Source of the DNA: Siphonodentalium dalli
Taxonomy: Eukaryota; Mollusca; Scaphopoda; Gadilida; Siphonodentaliidae
DNA: 64,000 nucleotides
Direction: 5' to 3'
Assembly (NCBI GenBank): GCA_032622095.1
Contig: CP136066.1
Span: forward strand, 155,021,152 to 155,085,151
Shown: positions 48,601 to 60,030 of the stretch, in pieces
Layout: every line of letters starts with the position of its first letter
Position numbering within the stretch: the stretch's first letter is position 1
Program-made: the position numbers and the translations under genes
The notes under the pieces: model-generated
Seen by the model: only the letters and a program-made list of their open reading frames with translations
The model's database searches: none
Told to the model about the DNA's origin: nothing

Positions 48601-51600
48601 ACTGATTTTCAAATAATTTGTTCCTGCTTTAACCACCGATAACACATGTGGAAGCGCCCTTAAGAGCCGTTACCAACTATTATTCGGCCCCACTACCTCG
48701 TCAACCATGAGCGAGCATTATGTTGTTGGATCTCTAAGATTTACAAGGCGGAGCTACTCCCCCACATGCTTTATAGGTAGCATCGAGACACCACGCGTGT
48801 GACATCCAAATGGTCATATGTCTCTTTCAGTACCATTTAGTCGAGAAGAGTCACGCAGTCGGCACGCATGGCATAGCAAATAATTGCCAAATGTTACTTG
48901 TTCAACCCATTGGTAATTAGCTTGAAAAGAAAAACTAAAAGGACAAACTCCGAGCATATTATGCTTAACTGATATCGCGCACAGCGACAAGCTTACATTA
49001 ACAGTATATACCGTAGTCAACAAGAGGAATTCAGTTCCTGTCAAATAAAACAAACCCAGAGTTTATAATGATCGTGAACCAAAGTATCAAATATAGGCAA
49101 TGTGCAAGTCGTAAATGGGCCACAGAACATGCAGAATCTATTGAACAGAAACTAATCGAACTTGGCCTTTATTATTTTGGCTGAGAACATGTACCAACTT
49201 TGGTTGAGACAATCCAAACTGCAGTTATTCGAAGGAAATCAAAATGTTAACAAACACCTAATGGTATCTGCTTCCCAAACTTAAAACAGCCATTTGCGCG
49301 CGCGGCATGGAACAAAAAAAGAGCGTTCGGTGTCTGTCTATCCCCGATATGGTGGCAATATAGAGCGTTTCTTTCACGTTCTGTGCGAAAAATTAAAAAT
49401 GGCTTTTTAAAACTGTGGAAAGTAATTTTTTCAGAGCATATGAAACCGGCATATCGATAGTTCGTGTATTTGTCAACATATATTATACACCCTTCCAATT
49501 TGCGTACATATGTCAGCCTGTTGTCGCTGAAATAACTTCATATCTATTGAACCTATTCCATAGGGCTGAAATAAGCTCGCATTGGCTTTATTTATATGTG
49601 AAATAAGCCCAATATGGGCCTAAACGTTGGTGATTAAAACAGCCAGATGTGGGACTATTTCAATAAGAAATAAGCCGCATTGCACTTATTTTAGCTGGAA
49701 AATAACAAGAATAAAAAAAAACTCACGACTTGACAAATGTACACTTAAACGGAATAAGTACACTGTGGGCTTATTTCAGAATCAAATAAGTCCAATATCA
49801 ACCTATGTGAATATTTAGGTCCACTATGAAGCTATTACGACGAGAATGTGTTGAAGACATTCGTCTAACTTATTTGTTTCTTTTCCAACAAAGAAACGTA
49901 TTGCCCTAATAATAAATCGACATGGGCAAAGACACCCTCTTGTAGTATCGTACACCATTATCAAATACTAAAACATAACCACTATTAATGTATTTCATAT
50001 CAAGCCAGTAACCTGAGTGGATGGGTGAAAACATTCCTCGCGTAAATGGGCGAAGAATTATATCTAGTTGGGATTGATTACGAAATCCTACTGTCCACTG
50101 ATTTTCAAATAATTTGTTCCTGCTTTAACCACCGATAACACATGTGGAAGCGCCCTTAAGAGCCGTTACCAACTATTATTCGGCCCCACTACCTCGTCAA
50201 CCATGAGCGAGCATTATGTTGTTGGATCTCTAAGATTTACAAGGCGGAGCTACTCCCCCACATGCTTTATAGGTAGCATCGAGACACCACGCGTGTGACA
50301 TCCAAATGGTCATATGTCTCTTTCAGTACCATTTAGTCGAGAAGAGTCACGCAGTCGGCACGCATGGCATAGCAAATAATTGCCAAATGTTACTTGTTCA
50401 ACCCATTGGTAATTAGCTTGAAAAGAAAAACTAAAAGGACAAACTCCGAGCATATTATGCTTAACTGATATCGCGCACAGCGACAAGCTTACATTAACAG
50501 TATATACCGTAGTCAACAAGAGGAATTCAGTTCCTGTCAAATAAAACAAACCCAGAGTTTATAATGATCGTGAACCAAAATATCAAATATAGGCAATGTG
50601 CAAGTCGTAAATGGGCCACAGAACATGCAGAATCTATTGAACAGAAACTAATCGAACTTGGCCTTTATTATTTTGGCTGAGAACATATACCAACTTTGGT
50701 TGAGACAATCCAAACTGGAGTTATTCGAAGGAAATCAAAATGTTAACAAACACCTAATGGTATCTGCTTCCCGAACTTAAAACAGCCATTTACGCGCGCG
50801 GCATGGAACAAAAAAAGAGCGTTCGGTGTCTGTCTATCCCCGATATGGTGGCAATAAAGAGCGTTTCTTTCACGTTCTGTGCGAAAAATTAAAAATGGCT
50901 TTTTAAAACTGTGGAAAGTAATTTTTTCAGAGCATATGAAACCGGCATATCGATAGTTCGTGTATTTGTCAACATATATTATACACCCTTCCAATTTGCG
51001 TACATATGTCAGCCTGTTGTCGCTGAAATAACTTCATATCTATTGAACCTATTCCATAGGGCTGAAATAAGCTCGCATTGGCTTTATTTATATGTGAAAT
51101 AAGCCCAATATGGGCCTAAACGTTGGTGATTAAAACAGCCAGATGTGGGACTATTTCAATAAGAAATAAGCCGCATTGCACTTATTTTAGCTGGAAAATA
51201 ACAAGAATAAAAAAAAACTCACGGCTTGACAAATGTACAGTTAAACGGAATAAGTACACTGTGGGCTTATTTCAGAATCAAATAAGTCCAATATCAACCT
51301 ATGCGAATATTTAGGTCCACTATGAAGCTATTACGACGAGAATGTGTTGAAGACATTCGTCTAACTTATTTGTTTCTTTTCCAACAAAGAAACGTATTGC
51401 CCTAATAATAAATCGACATGGGCAAAGACACCCTCTTGTAGTATCGTACACCATTATCAAATACTAAAACATAACCACTATTAATGTATTTCATATCAAG
51501 CCAGTAACCTGAGTGGATGGGTGAAAACATTCCTCGCGTAAATGGGCGAAGAATTATATCTAGTTGGGATTGATTACGAAATCCTACTGTCCACTGATTT

Positions 51601-54600
51601 TCAAATAATTTGTTCCTGCTTTAACCACCGATAACACATGTGGAAGCGCCCTTAAGAGCCGTTACCAACTATTATTCGGCCCCACTACCTCGTCAACCAT
51701 GAGCGAGCATTATGTTGTTGGATCTCTAAGATTTACAAGGCGGAGCTACTCCCCCACATGCTTTATAGGTAGCATCGAGACACCACGCGTGTGACATCCA
51801 AATGGTCATATGTCTCTTTCAGTACCATTTAGTCGAGAAGAGTCACGCAGTCGGCACGCATGGCATAGCAAATAATTGCCATATTTTACTTGTTCAACCC
51901 ATTGGTAATTAGCTTGAAAAGAAAAACTAAAAGGACAAACTCCGAGCATATTATGCTTAACTGATATCGCGCACAGCGACAAGCTTACATTAACAGTATA
52001 TACCGTAGTCAACAAGAGGAATTCAGTTCCTGTCAAATAAAACAAACCCAGAGTTTATAATGATCGTGAACCAAAGTATCAAATATAGGCAATGTGCAAG
52101 TCGTAAATGGGCCACAGAACATGCAGAATCTATTGAACAGAAACTAATCGAACTTGGCCTTTATTATTTTGGCTGAGAACATGTACCAACTTTGGTTGAG
52201 ACAATCCAAACTGCAGTTATTCGAAGGAAATCAAAATGTTAACAAACACCTAATGGTATCTGCTTCCCAAACTTAAAACAGCCATTTGCGCGCGCGGCAT
52301 GGAACAAAAAAAGAGCGTTCGGTGTCTGTCTATCCCCGATATGGTGGCAATATAGAGCGTTTCTTTCACGTTCTGTGCGAAAAATTAAAAATGGCTTTTT
52401 AAAACTGTGGAAAGTAATTTTTTCAGAGCATATGAAACCGGCATATCGATAGTTCGTGTATTTGTCAACATATATTATACACCCTTCCAATTTGCGTACA
52501 TATGTCAGCCTGTTGTCGCTGAAATAACTTCATATCTATTGAACCTATTCCATAGGGCTGAAATAAGCTCGCATTGGCTTTATTTATATGTGAAATAAGC
52601 CCAATATGGGCCTAAACGTTGGTGATTAAAACAGCCAGATGTGGGACTATTTCAATAAGAAATAAGCCGCATTGCACTTATTTTAGCTGGAAAATAACAA
52701 GAATAAAAAAAAACTCACGACTTGACAAATGTACACTTAAACGGAATAAGTACACTGTGGGCTTATTTCAGAATCAAATAAGTCCAATATCAACCTATGT
52801 GAATATTTAGGTCCACTATGAAGCTATTACGACGAGAATGTGTTGAAGACATTCGTCTAACTTATTTGTTTCTTTTCCAACAAAGAAACGTATTGCCCTA
52901 ATAATAAATCGACATGGGCAAAGACACCCTCTTGTAGTATCGTACACCATTATCAAATACTAAAACATAACCACTATTAATGTATTTCATATCAAGCCAG
53001 TAACCTGAGTGGATGGGTGAAAACATTCCTCGCGTAAATGGGCGAAGAATTATATCTAGTTGGGATTGATTACGAAATCCTACTGTCCACTGATTTTCAA
53101 ATAATTTGTTCCTGCTTTAACCACCGATAACACATGTGGAAGCGCCCTTAAGAGCCGTTACCAACTATTATTCGGCCCCACTACCTCGTCAACCATGAGC
53201 GAGCATTATGTTGTTGGATCTCTAAGATTTACAAGGCGGAGCTACTCCCCCACATGCTTTATAGGTAGCATCGAGACACCACGCGTGTGACATCCAAATG
53301 GTCATATGTCTCTTTCAGTACCATTTAGTCGAGAAGAGTCACGCAGTCGGCACGCATGGCATAGCAAATAATTGCCAAATGTTACTTGTTCAACCCATTG
53401 GTAATTAGCTTGAAAAGAAAAACTAAAAGGACAAACTCCGAGCATATTATGCTTAACTGATATCGCGCACAGCGACAAGCTTACATTAACAGTATATACC
53501 GTAGTCAACAAGAGGAATTCAGTTCCTGTCAAATAAAACAAACCCAGAGTTTATAATGATCGTGAACCAAAATATCAAATATAGGCAATGTGCAAGTCGT
53601 AAATGGGCCACAGAACATGCAGAATCTATTGAACAGAAACTAATCGAACTTGGCCTTTATTATTTTGGCTGAGAACATATACCAACTTTGGTTGAGACAA
53701 TCCAAACTGGAGTTATTCGAAGGAAATCAAAATGTTAACAAACACCTAATGGTATCTGCTTCCCGAACTTAAAACAGCCATTTACGCGCGCGGCATGGAA
53801 CAAAAAAAGAGCGTTCGGTGTCTGTCTATCCCCGATATGGTGGCAATAAAGAGCGTTTCTTTCACGTTCTGTGCGAAAAATTAAAAATGGCTTTTTAAAA
53901 CTGTGGAAAGTAATTTTTTCAGAGCATATGAAACCGGCATATCGATAGTTCGTGTATTTGTCAACATATATTATACACCCTTCCAATTTGCGTACATATG
54001 TCAGCCTGTTGTCGCTGAAATAACTTCATATCTATTGAACCTATTCCATAGGGCTGAAATAAGCTCGCATTGGCTTTATTTATATGTGAAATAAGCCCAA
54101 TATGGGCCTAAACGTTGGTGATTAAAACAGCCAGATGTGGGACTATTTCAATAAGAAATAAGCCGCATTGCACTTATTTTAGCTGGAAAATAACAAGAAT
54201 AAAAAAAAACTCACGACTTGACAAATGTACACTTAAACGGAATAAGTACACTGTGGGCTTATTTCAGAATCAAATAAGTCCAATATCAACCTATGTGAAT
54301 ATTTAGGTCCACTATGAAGCTATTACGACGAGAATGTGTTGAAGACATTCGTCTAACTTATTTGTTTCTTTTCCAACAAAGAAACGTATTGCCCTAATAA
54401 TAAATCGACATGGGCAAAGACACCCTCTTGTAGTATCGTACACCATTATCAAATACTAAAACATAACCACTATTAATGTATTTCATATCAAGCCAGTAAC
54501 CTGAGTGGATGGGTGAAAACATTCCTCGCGTAAATGGGCGAAGAATTATATCTAGTTGGGATTGATTACGAAATCCTACTGTCCACTGATTTTCAAATAA

Positions 54601-56858
54601 TTTGTTCCTGCTTTAACCACCGATAACACATGTGGAAGCGCCCTTAAGAGCCGTTACCAACTATTATTCGGCCCCACTACCTCGTCAACCATGAGCGAGC
54701 ATTATGTTGTTGGATCTCTAAGATTTACAAGGCGGAGCTACTCCCCCACATGCTTTATAGGTAGCATCGAGACACCACGCGTGTGACATCCAAATGGTCA
54801 TATGTCTCTTTCAGTACCATTTAGTCGAGAAGAGTCACGCAGTCGGCACGCATGGCATAGCAAATAATTGCCAAATGTTACTTGTTCAACCCATTGGTAA
54901 TTAGCTTGAAAAGAAAAACTAAAAGGACAAACTCCGAGCATATTATGCTTAACTGATATCGCGCACAGCGACAAGCTTACATTAACAGTATATACCGTAG
55001 TCAACAAGAGGAATTCAGTTCCTGTCAAATAAAACAAACCCAGAGTTTATAATGATCGTGAACCAAAATATCAAATATAGGCAATGTGCAAGTCGTAAAT
55101 GGGCCACAGAACATGCAGAATCTATTGAACAGAAACTAATCGAACTTGGCCTTTATTATTTTGGCTGAGAACATATACCAACTTTGGTTGAGACAATCCA
55201 AACTGGAGTTATTCGAAGGAAATCAAAATGTTAACAAACACCTAATGGTATCTGCTTCCCGAACTTAAAACAGCCATTTACGCGCGCGGCATGGAACAAA
55301 AAAAGAGCGTTCGGTGTCTGTCTATCCCCGATATGGTGGCAATAAAGAGCGTTTCTTTCACGTTCTGTGCGAAAAATTAAAAATGGCTTTTTAAAACTGT
55401 GGAAAGTAATTTTTTCAGAGCATATGAAACCGGCATATCGATAGTTCGTGTATTTGTCAACATATATTATACACCCTTCCAATTTGCGTACATATGTCAG
55501 CCTGTTGTCGCTGAAATAACTTCATATCTATTGAACCTATTCCATAGGGCTGAAATAAGCTCGCATTGGCTTTATTTATATGTGAAATAAGCCCAATATG
55601 GGCCTAAACGTTGGTGATTAAAACAGCCAGATGTGGGACTATTTCAATAAGAAATAAGCCGCATTGCACTTATTTTAGCTGGAAAATAACAAGAATAAAA
55701 AAAAACTCACGGCTTGACAAATGTACAGTTAAACGGAATAAGTACACTGTGGGCTTATTTCAGAATCAAATAAGTCCAATATCAACCTATGCGAATATTT
55801 AGGTCCACTATGAAGCTATTACGACGAGAATGTGTTGAAGACATTCGTCTAACTTATTTGTTTCTTTTCCAACAAAGAAACGTATTGCCCTAATAATAAA
55901 TCGACATGGGCAAAGACACCCTCTTGTAGTATCGTACACCATTATCAAATACTAAAACATAACCACTATTAATGTATTTCATATCAAGCCAGTAACCTGA
56001 GTGGATGGGTGAAAACATTCCTCGCGTAAATGGGCGAAGAATTATATCTAGTTGGGATTGATTACGAAATCCTACTGTCCACTGATTTTCAAATAATTTG
56101 TTCCTGCTTTAACCACCGATAACACATGTGGAAGCGCCCTTAAGAGCCGTTACCAACTATTATTCGGCCCCACTACCTCGTCAACCATGAGCGAGCATTA
56201 TGTTGTTGGATCTCTAAGATTTACAAGGCGGAGCTACTCCCCCACATGCTTTATAGGTAGCATCGAGACACCACGCGTGTGACATTCAAATGGTCATATG
56301 TCTCTTTCAGTACCATTTAGTCGAGAAGAGTCACGCAGTCGGCACGCATGGCATAGCAAATAATTGCCAAATGTTACTTGTTCAACCCATTGGTAATTAG
56401 CTTGAAAAGAAAAACTAAAAGGACAAACTCCGAGCATATTATGCTTAACTGATATCGCGCACAGCGACAAGCTTACATTAACAGTATATACCGTAGTCAA
56501 CAAGAGGAATTCAGTTCCTGTCAAATAAAACAAACCCAGAGTTTATAATGATCGTGAACCAAAATATCAAATATAGGCAATGTGCAAGTCGTAAATGGGC
56601 CACAGAACATGCAGAATCTATTGAACAGAAACTAATCGAACTTGGCCTTTATTATTTTGGCTGAGAACATATACCAACTTTGGTTGAGACAATCCAAACT
56701 GGAGTTATTCGAAGGAAATCAAAATGTTAACAAACACCTAATGGTATCTGCTTCCCAAACTTAAAACATCAATTTGCGCGCGCAGCATGGAACAAAAAAG
56801 AGCGTTCGGTGTCTGTCTATCCCCGATATGGTATAAATAAAGAGCGTTTATTACACGT
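27684..56858. repeat. 29-kb satellite array, about 19.5 copies of a 1496-bp unit
   Basis: Taking TAACCACCGATAACACATG as phase, units start at 27684, 29180 and every 1496 bp after. The single length change is a 2-bp insertion in unit 14 (CGCATATTGCAC at about 48180). Units are almost identical; recurring variants include CCATATTTTAC/CCAAATGTTAC, GGCTTGACA/GACTTGACA, TTTACGCGCG/TTTGCGCGCG and CTGGAG/CTGCAG. The first 190 bp of unit 1 and the last 90 bp of unit 20 are clearly more diverged. Each unit carries one degenerate copy of the 170-bp motif (28196-28305 in unit 1) and several dyads around AAATAAGCCCAATATGGGC (28580-28850). The recurrent frames of 63-83 codons on both strands show no domain. 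No exon with good splice borders was found. The array ends where an LTR element is inserted. Confidence 0.97.
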
Positions 56859-57775
56859 TGTAACGCTGGTTGGGTTTGGTTGATATTTGTATATCTATAT
56901 CAACCCAACTGCGTTATATATTTCTCTGTTCAAATCTGGATCATGTCCTGGTAGCCTTGGGTCTCCAGGTCTCTGGTGATGTGTTTATATGGCCCAGGGT
57001 ACTAACGAGTTATCGTAACAATGAGTACACGTTCACGATCTGATTTATTCATTCATAGTGATCACAATTATCCAGAAAGCAACATTCATAATGGTGATTA
57101 AATGTCTATAATTATGAATGATATGAAATTATCAATTCTCTAATATCATACTATAGCCAATGACTGGCTTAAATACCAGGTAATTATCCATTCAATGTAC
57201 TGCAACTGTTATGCTTGAAAACCCCTTGAAATAATACTTTCAGTCTTTCCCAATCCTGGGTCATAAAATATCTCTTTTAATAATTATAAATAATTATTAT
57301 TCTCCATGATTCTTTTATCATTTATGGCATTGGGTCGGGTTTAGCACCGATCTTGTTATGGTATCCTGTACGTTGCAAATTACCTTTATTATATAAAGTG
57401 AAAATAGTATTGAGTAAACGAGCGATAATTCTGTAGACTATTCCAGTTAGACGTTTGAATGTGATCTGACCGTTGGGTTGGGTCGCATTGGCTTAAATAC
57501 CATTAAAATACAGATATATTACGGAGAGTTATTGCATGCGAACGGAATATATGATAGATTGGAATAAGATTAACTGATATTTAGGTGATTTATACTGGTA
57601 TTAAACAAATTAGACGAGTAAAATGTGAACGATTTCTTATTAGACAGCGGAGTGGTAATAGCATGGCTACGGGAAGAACTAAACTAACGAGTTTTTAAAG
57701 ATGAATATATAATTAAGAATAAAAGTAGTTAAGAACCAAAACAACATAAGTTTAGTAAAACGTAGCCACGTTACA
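56859..57775 (-). mobile_element. LTR (917 bp), left copy; 3' LTR of a minus-strand element
   Basis: The sequence starts TGTAACGCTGG and ends CCACGTTACA, a perfect 7-bp terminal inversion TGTAACG/CGTTACA with the TG...CA borders of LTRs. At least 642 bp reappear at 63359-64000. The left border cuts unit 20 of the 1496-bp satellite (TTACACGT|TGTAACG). The purine-rich tract just inside the right border, read on the minus strand, indicates that the element runs on the minus strand. Differences from the right copy are few: an indel of about 24 bp near 56886, an indel of about 10 bp near 57222 and scattered substitutions such as GAGTTATCG/GAGTAATCG. A stem GGTTGGGTTTGGTTGATA/TATCAACCCAACT lies at the outer end. 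Confidence 0.88.
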
Positions 57776-57790
57776 CCACCCCCTACCTAA
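57776..57790 (-). promoter_or_regulatory. Polypurine tract-like sequence
   Basis: On the minus strand AGGTAGGGGGTGG ends directly at the LTR border. A purine-rich tract next to the 3' LTR is the usual primer site for plus-strand synthesis in LTR elements. One T interrupts it, so the match is good but not perfect. Confidence 0.6.
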
Positions 57791-57856
57791 GAAGAAACTG
57801 GTTCACCTGGACCTTAATAAAGAAATTGCTTAATGTACACCAATAATGTTCACAAG

Positions 57857-58072
57857 TTATTCCTCATGGCGCATACTCAAGTCCAGCCGCTGCTCCTGTA
57901 TGTCGCCCCTTCCGATGGTTACCTCTTCCCGACATGAACACGCCCCACTGACTGCTGTCTGCGTCTCTGCTGACGTAATCGCTGGGCTACTCATAGGGTC
58001 AGTTCCTGTTGAGACAACTTCTGTAATGGATGGGTCCCGCGTCCAGTAATCCACCAACTGGTACACTCTTCA
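57857..58072 (-). pseudogene. Unrecognised ORF tail next to the 3' LTR, possibly the end of a retroelement polyprotein
   Basis: A frame of about 70 codons is closed upstream by TGA and ends with a stop at 57857. It is rich in S, T, E and R (T-S-A-E-T-Q-T-A-V-S-G-A, then C-S-C-R-E-E-V-T-I-G-R-G-D, E-Q-R-L-D-L, R-H-E-E). It has no domain I recognise and does not continue the L-polymerase frame. Its position just before the polypurine tract is where the C-terminus of an LTR-element pol or env lies. This is the only internal sequence that may belong to the LTR element itself. It could also be a chance frame; the more G+C-rich composition at 57890-58030 marks it as different from its neighbours. 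Confidence 0.35.
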
Positions 58073-58144
58073 TTCTCTTAACGTGTCAGGGTCCTGACCA
58101 CACAAGATCATTTGAGATATGCATCTTATGCCTAAGAGCAATAA

Positions 58145-59327
58145 TCATTGGAGATGCATCGTATAGTCATCTTTGCTGGCTGCATACTTATCTAAGGTAT
58201 TGGTGCTAAAATATATGTGACTGGTTATGTTGGGTCTTCCTAAGGTCAACGCCTCATTCTTCTGGAGAGGACTATTGTATCTATGCAGAATAGAACCTGA
58301 CATTACAGTTCCAGCAAGATCTTCCATATATTTCAAGGTAACATCTGTTCTGGCACTAATCAAGGAATCAAAGAGAGGGAGGACTTCTTCATTACTCACC
58401 CATTCACATATAGTAGCAAGTCGAGCTATCCCTTTTGCAACAGGTTCATTCCTGGATAAGCCGGAAAGTGGAGAGGCCTTCTTCTCTCTTGTTCTAGATC
58501 CTATATAGATATTATGTGGTCCCATGGTGGTATGAAATTCATTTGAAGCACTAGATGTCTTTGTGTCAGTTTTCAAAGGGCAAAGTTTCAGATGAATAAA
58601 ACCTTTCTTACCTTCTTCACAATCAGAACAAACTCCGTCTTTAACCAGAATAAGTTTTGATTGCTCTAAGGGATGAGGACATGTGATACCTTCTATAGGA
58701 GAACAGTCAGACAAGGGGAACCAGCTTCTATTTCTTAAGTACTCACTTAGTATATAGGAACAGCAGTTGGCAACAATATCATTATCTGGAGAAATTGCTT
58801 TGATTCCAGAATACAATGAGAGGAGATGTTTTATTTGTCCCTTTTCGCTATTCTGAACCTTAGATAACAATGAACTTCCAAATCCAAGTTGTCTTTCTGT
58901 GTAGCATTTTGGAGAGTTCTAACATTACACAATTGGGATATCACCCCACTCCTAACTCCTGGAGGACTCTCCTTGTAGATATCAGCTATCACTTGCGGAT
59001 AATAAGGTCTCAAGTTCTGAAGATATTGTACCAATACCTCCTCTTCATGATCCATGTTCTCATCAAACATGTAAGAAAGTTCCTTGTTGTTGCATAAGCT
59101 GGGGACTATGTCCTGAATAAACCGTTTTATGATATTGCTACAGTTTGCTGGGTTTTTGAAGTTCACAGAGCAAGGACTCTCGAGCAATCTCGGGAAATCG
59201 ACCTTCTTTTCTATTCTATCTACATCTAAAAAATATTGAAGAATTCGGGCTGACAACATATCTCCTTTGTCCACATGTTTTATCAACAGAGAAAGATAAG
59301 AAGTGATGGGATCGGGATGTCCCATAT
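58145..59327 (-). pseudogene. L: Endogenous viral element: L-polymerase fragment (mononegavirus/jingchuvirus type), downstream half
   Basis: Read on the minus strand, a 164-codon frame (59325 to 58831) is followed, after one frameshift near 58850-58870, by a 241-codon frame (to 58145). Recognisable L features in order are a P-D-P motif (GHPDPITSYLSLL) just after the RdRp palm, an S-x-N-F/N-P-A segment (SVNFKNPA), R-P-Y-Y-P, an I-G-S-R-T-R-E-K block, and an H-R motif of the capping (PRNTase) domain (SGSILHRY) with the following HIYFSTNTLDKY. These are hallmarks of L of non-segmented negative-strand RNA viruses. Order and spacing fit, but the family (chuvirus-like is my leaning) needs a search. 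In a virus this protein replicates and caps RNA; here it is truncated on both sides and frameshifted, with no sign of function. The LINE interrupts it on the upstream side. Confidence 0.8.
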
Positions 59328-59337
59328 TGTAAGATCG

Positions 59338-60030
59338 ATGAAAAAGGACTTGATAGCCGAAATAGGTAAAGCCGTGAAATCAGCGACAATGAACATGATG
59401 TCAACTGAACAAGTATTACCAACTCTATCGGCGAAGGTGCCAATTCGCAAAGCCAATAACGATCAGAACGTCCCAGCTCGTCAACTTAGGGACGAATATT
59501 CTGCTCCGCCTCGACAAAATAACATGGTGGAATATGAGCAGATATCTCCACGCATACCAAACGTAGATGCTCGTAATTATATGCCAACATATGCTGAGAC
59601 ACTAAATGGCATGAGGAACAAACAACCTAACAGACCGGATATTTATGGAAATAATGAATTTCAAACAGTGCAACGAAAAAAGAACAAGAAACCTCCTGTT
59701 ATTGGGACATCGAGCAATTCGACATTAAAGACCGTGAAGACCAGTCCTCCCGGCTTGATATTCGTGTCGAGACTTGCACCGGGAACAGCTGAGAAAGAGG
59801 TGACAAGTTACGTGAATGACACATTCAACACGTCCGTTGTGAAATGTGTCAAATTGGACACCAAATATGACACATATTCATCCTTCAAACTTGAAGTTGT
59901 AGACCGCGAAGTAATGAAGATGATATTAGACGCTAAGTTATGGCCCAAGAATACCCTAGTTCGGCCTTTTTTTGAGCGGAAATTTGGTGGCAGAAGCTGG
60001 GAACATGCCACAACAGAACCGTGGGCATAA
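59338..60030 (+). CDS. LINE ORF1 (gag-like RNA-binding protein), 5'-truncated
   Basis: The first ATG inside the element is at 59338 and the frame runs 230 codons to TAA at 60028-60030; upstream codons to the junction are open, so the true N-terminus is probably lost. The N-terminal part is polar and charged (PARQLRDEYSAPPRQ, RNYMPTYAETLNG, TVQRKKNKKPPV). The C-terminal part from about residue 140 looks like an RRM-type fold often found in LINE ORF1: G-L-I-F-V-S-R-L-A-P-G-T, then C-V-K-L-D-T-K-Y-D-T-Y-S-S-F-K-L, and W-P-K-N-T-L-V-R-P-F. No zinc knuckle is visible. ORF1 proteins coat LINE RNA in the ribonucleoprotein. The stop overlaps the first ATG of ORF2 (60021). Confidence 0.7.
   Translation: MKKDLIAEIGKAVKSATMNMMSTEQVLPTLSAKVPIRKANNDQNVPARQLRDEYSAPPRQNNMVEYEQISPRIPNVDARNYMPTYAETLNGMRNKQPNRPDIYGNNEFQTVQRKKNKKPPVIGTSSNSTLKTVKTSPPGLIFVSRLAPGTAEKEVTSYVNDTFNTSVVKCVKLDTKYDTYSSFKLEVVDREVMKMILDAKLWPKNTLVRPFFERKFGGRSWEHATTEPWA

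Noticed and set aside
27868-56533. Families of 79-, 83- and 63-codon ORFs repeated about 20 times on both strands, looking like a multigene peptide family.
   Set aside because: They repeat because the 1496-bp DNA repeats. There are no domains, no plausible gene starts or splice borders, they overlap on opposite strands, and synonymous and non-synonymous positions do not seem to differ.
27684-56858. CRISPR array or prokaryotic repeat locus.
   Set aside because: Units are 1.5 kb with no alternation of short repeats and unique spacers; the whole window is eukaryotic.
56859-57775. Direct repeat at 56859 and 63359 as a simple segmental duplication.
   Set aside because: The TG...CA borders with a 7-bp terminal inversion, the adjoining polypurine tract and the precise edges fit an LTR much better.
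57846-58508. Plus-strand ORFs at 57846-58049 and 58227-58508.
   Set aside because: They are antisense shadows of the minus-strand ORF tail and L fragment.
59275-59337. ATG at 59275 as the true start of LINE ORF1.
   Set aside because: It lies in the viral L fragment, upstream of the LINE junction at about 59328; the frame is open across the border by chance.
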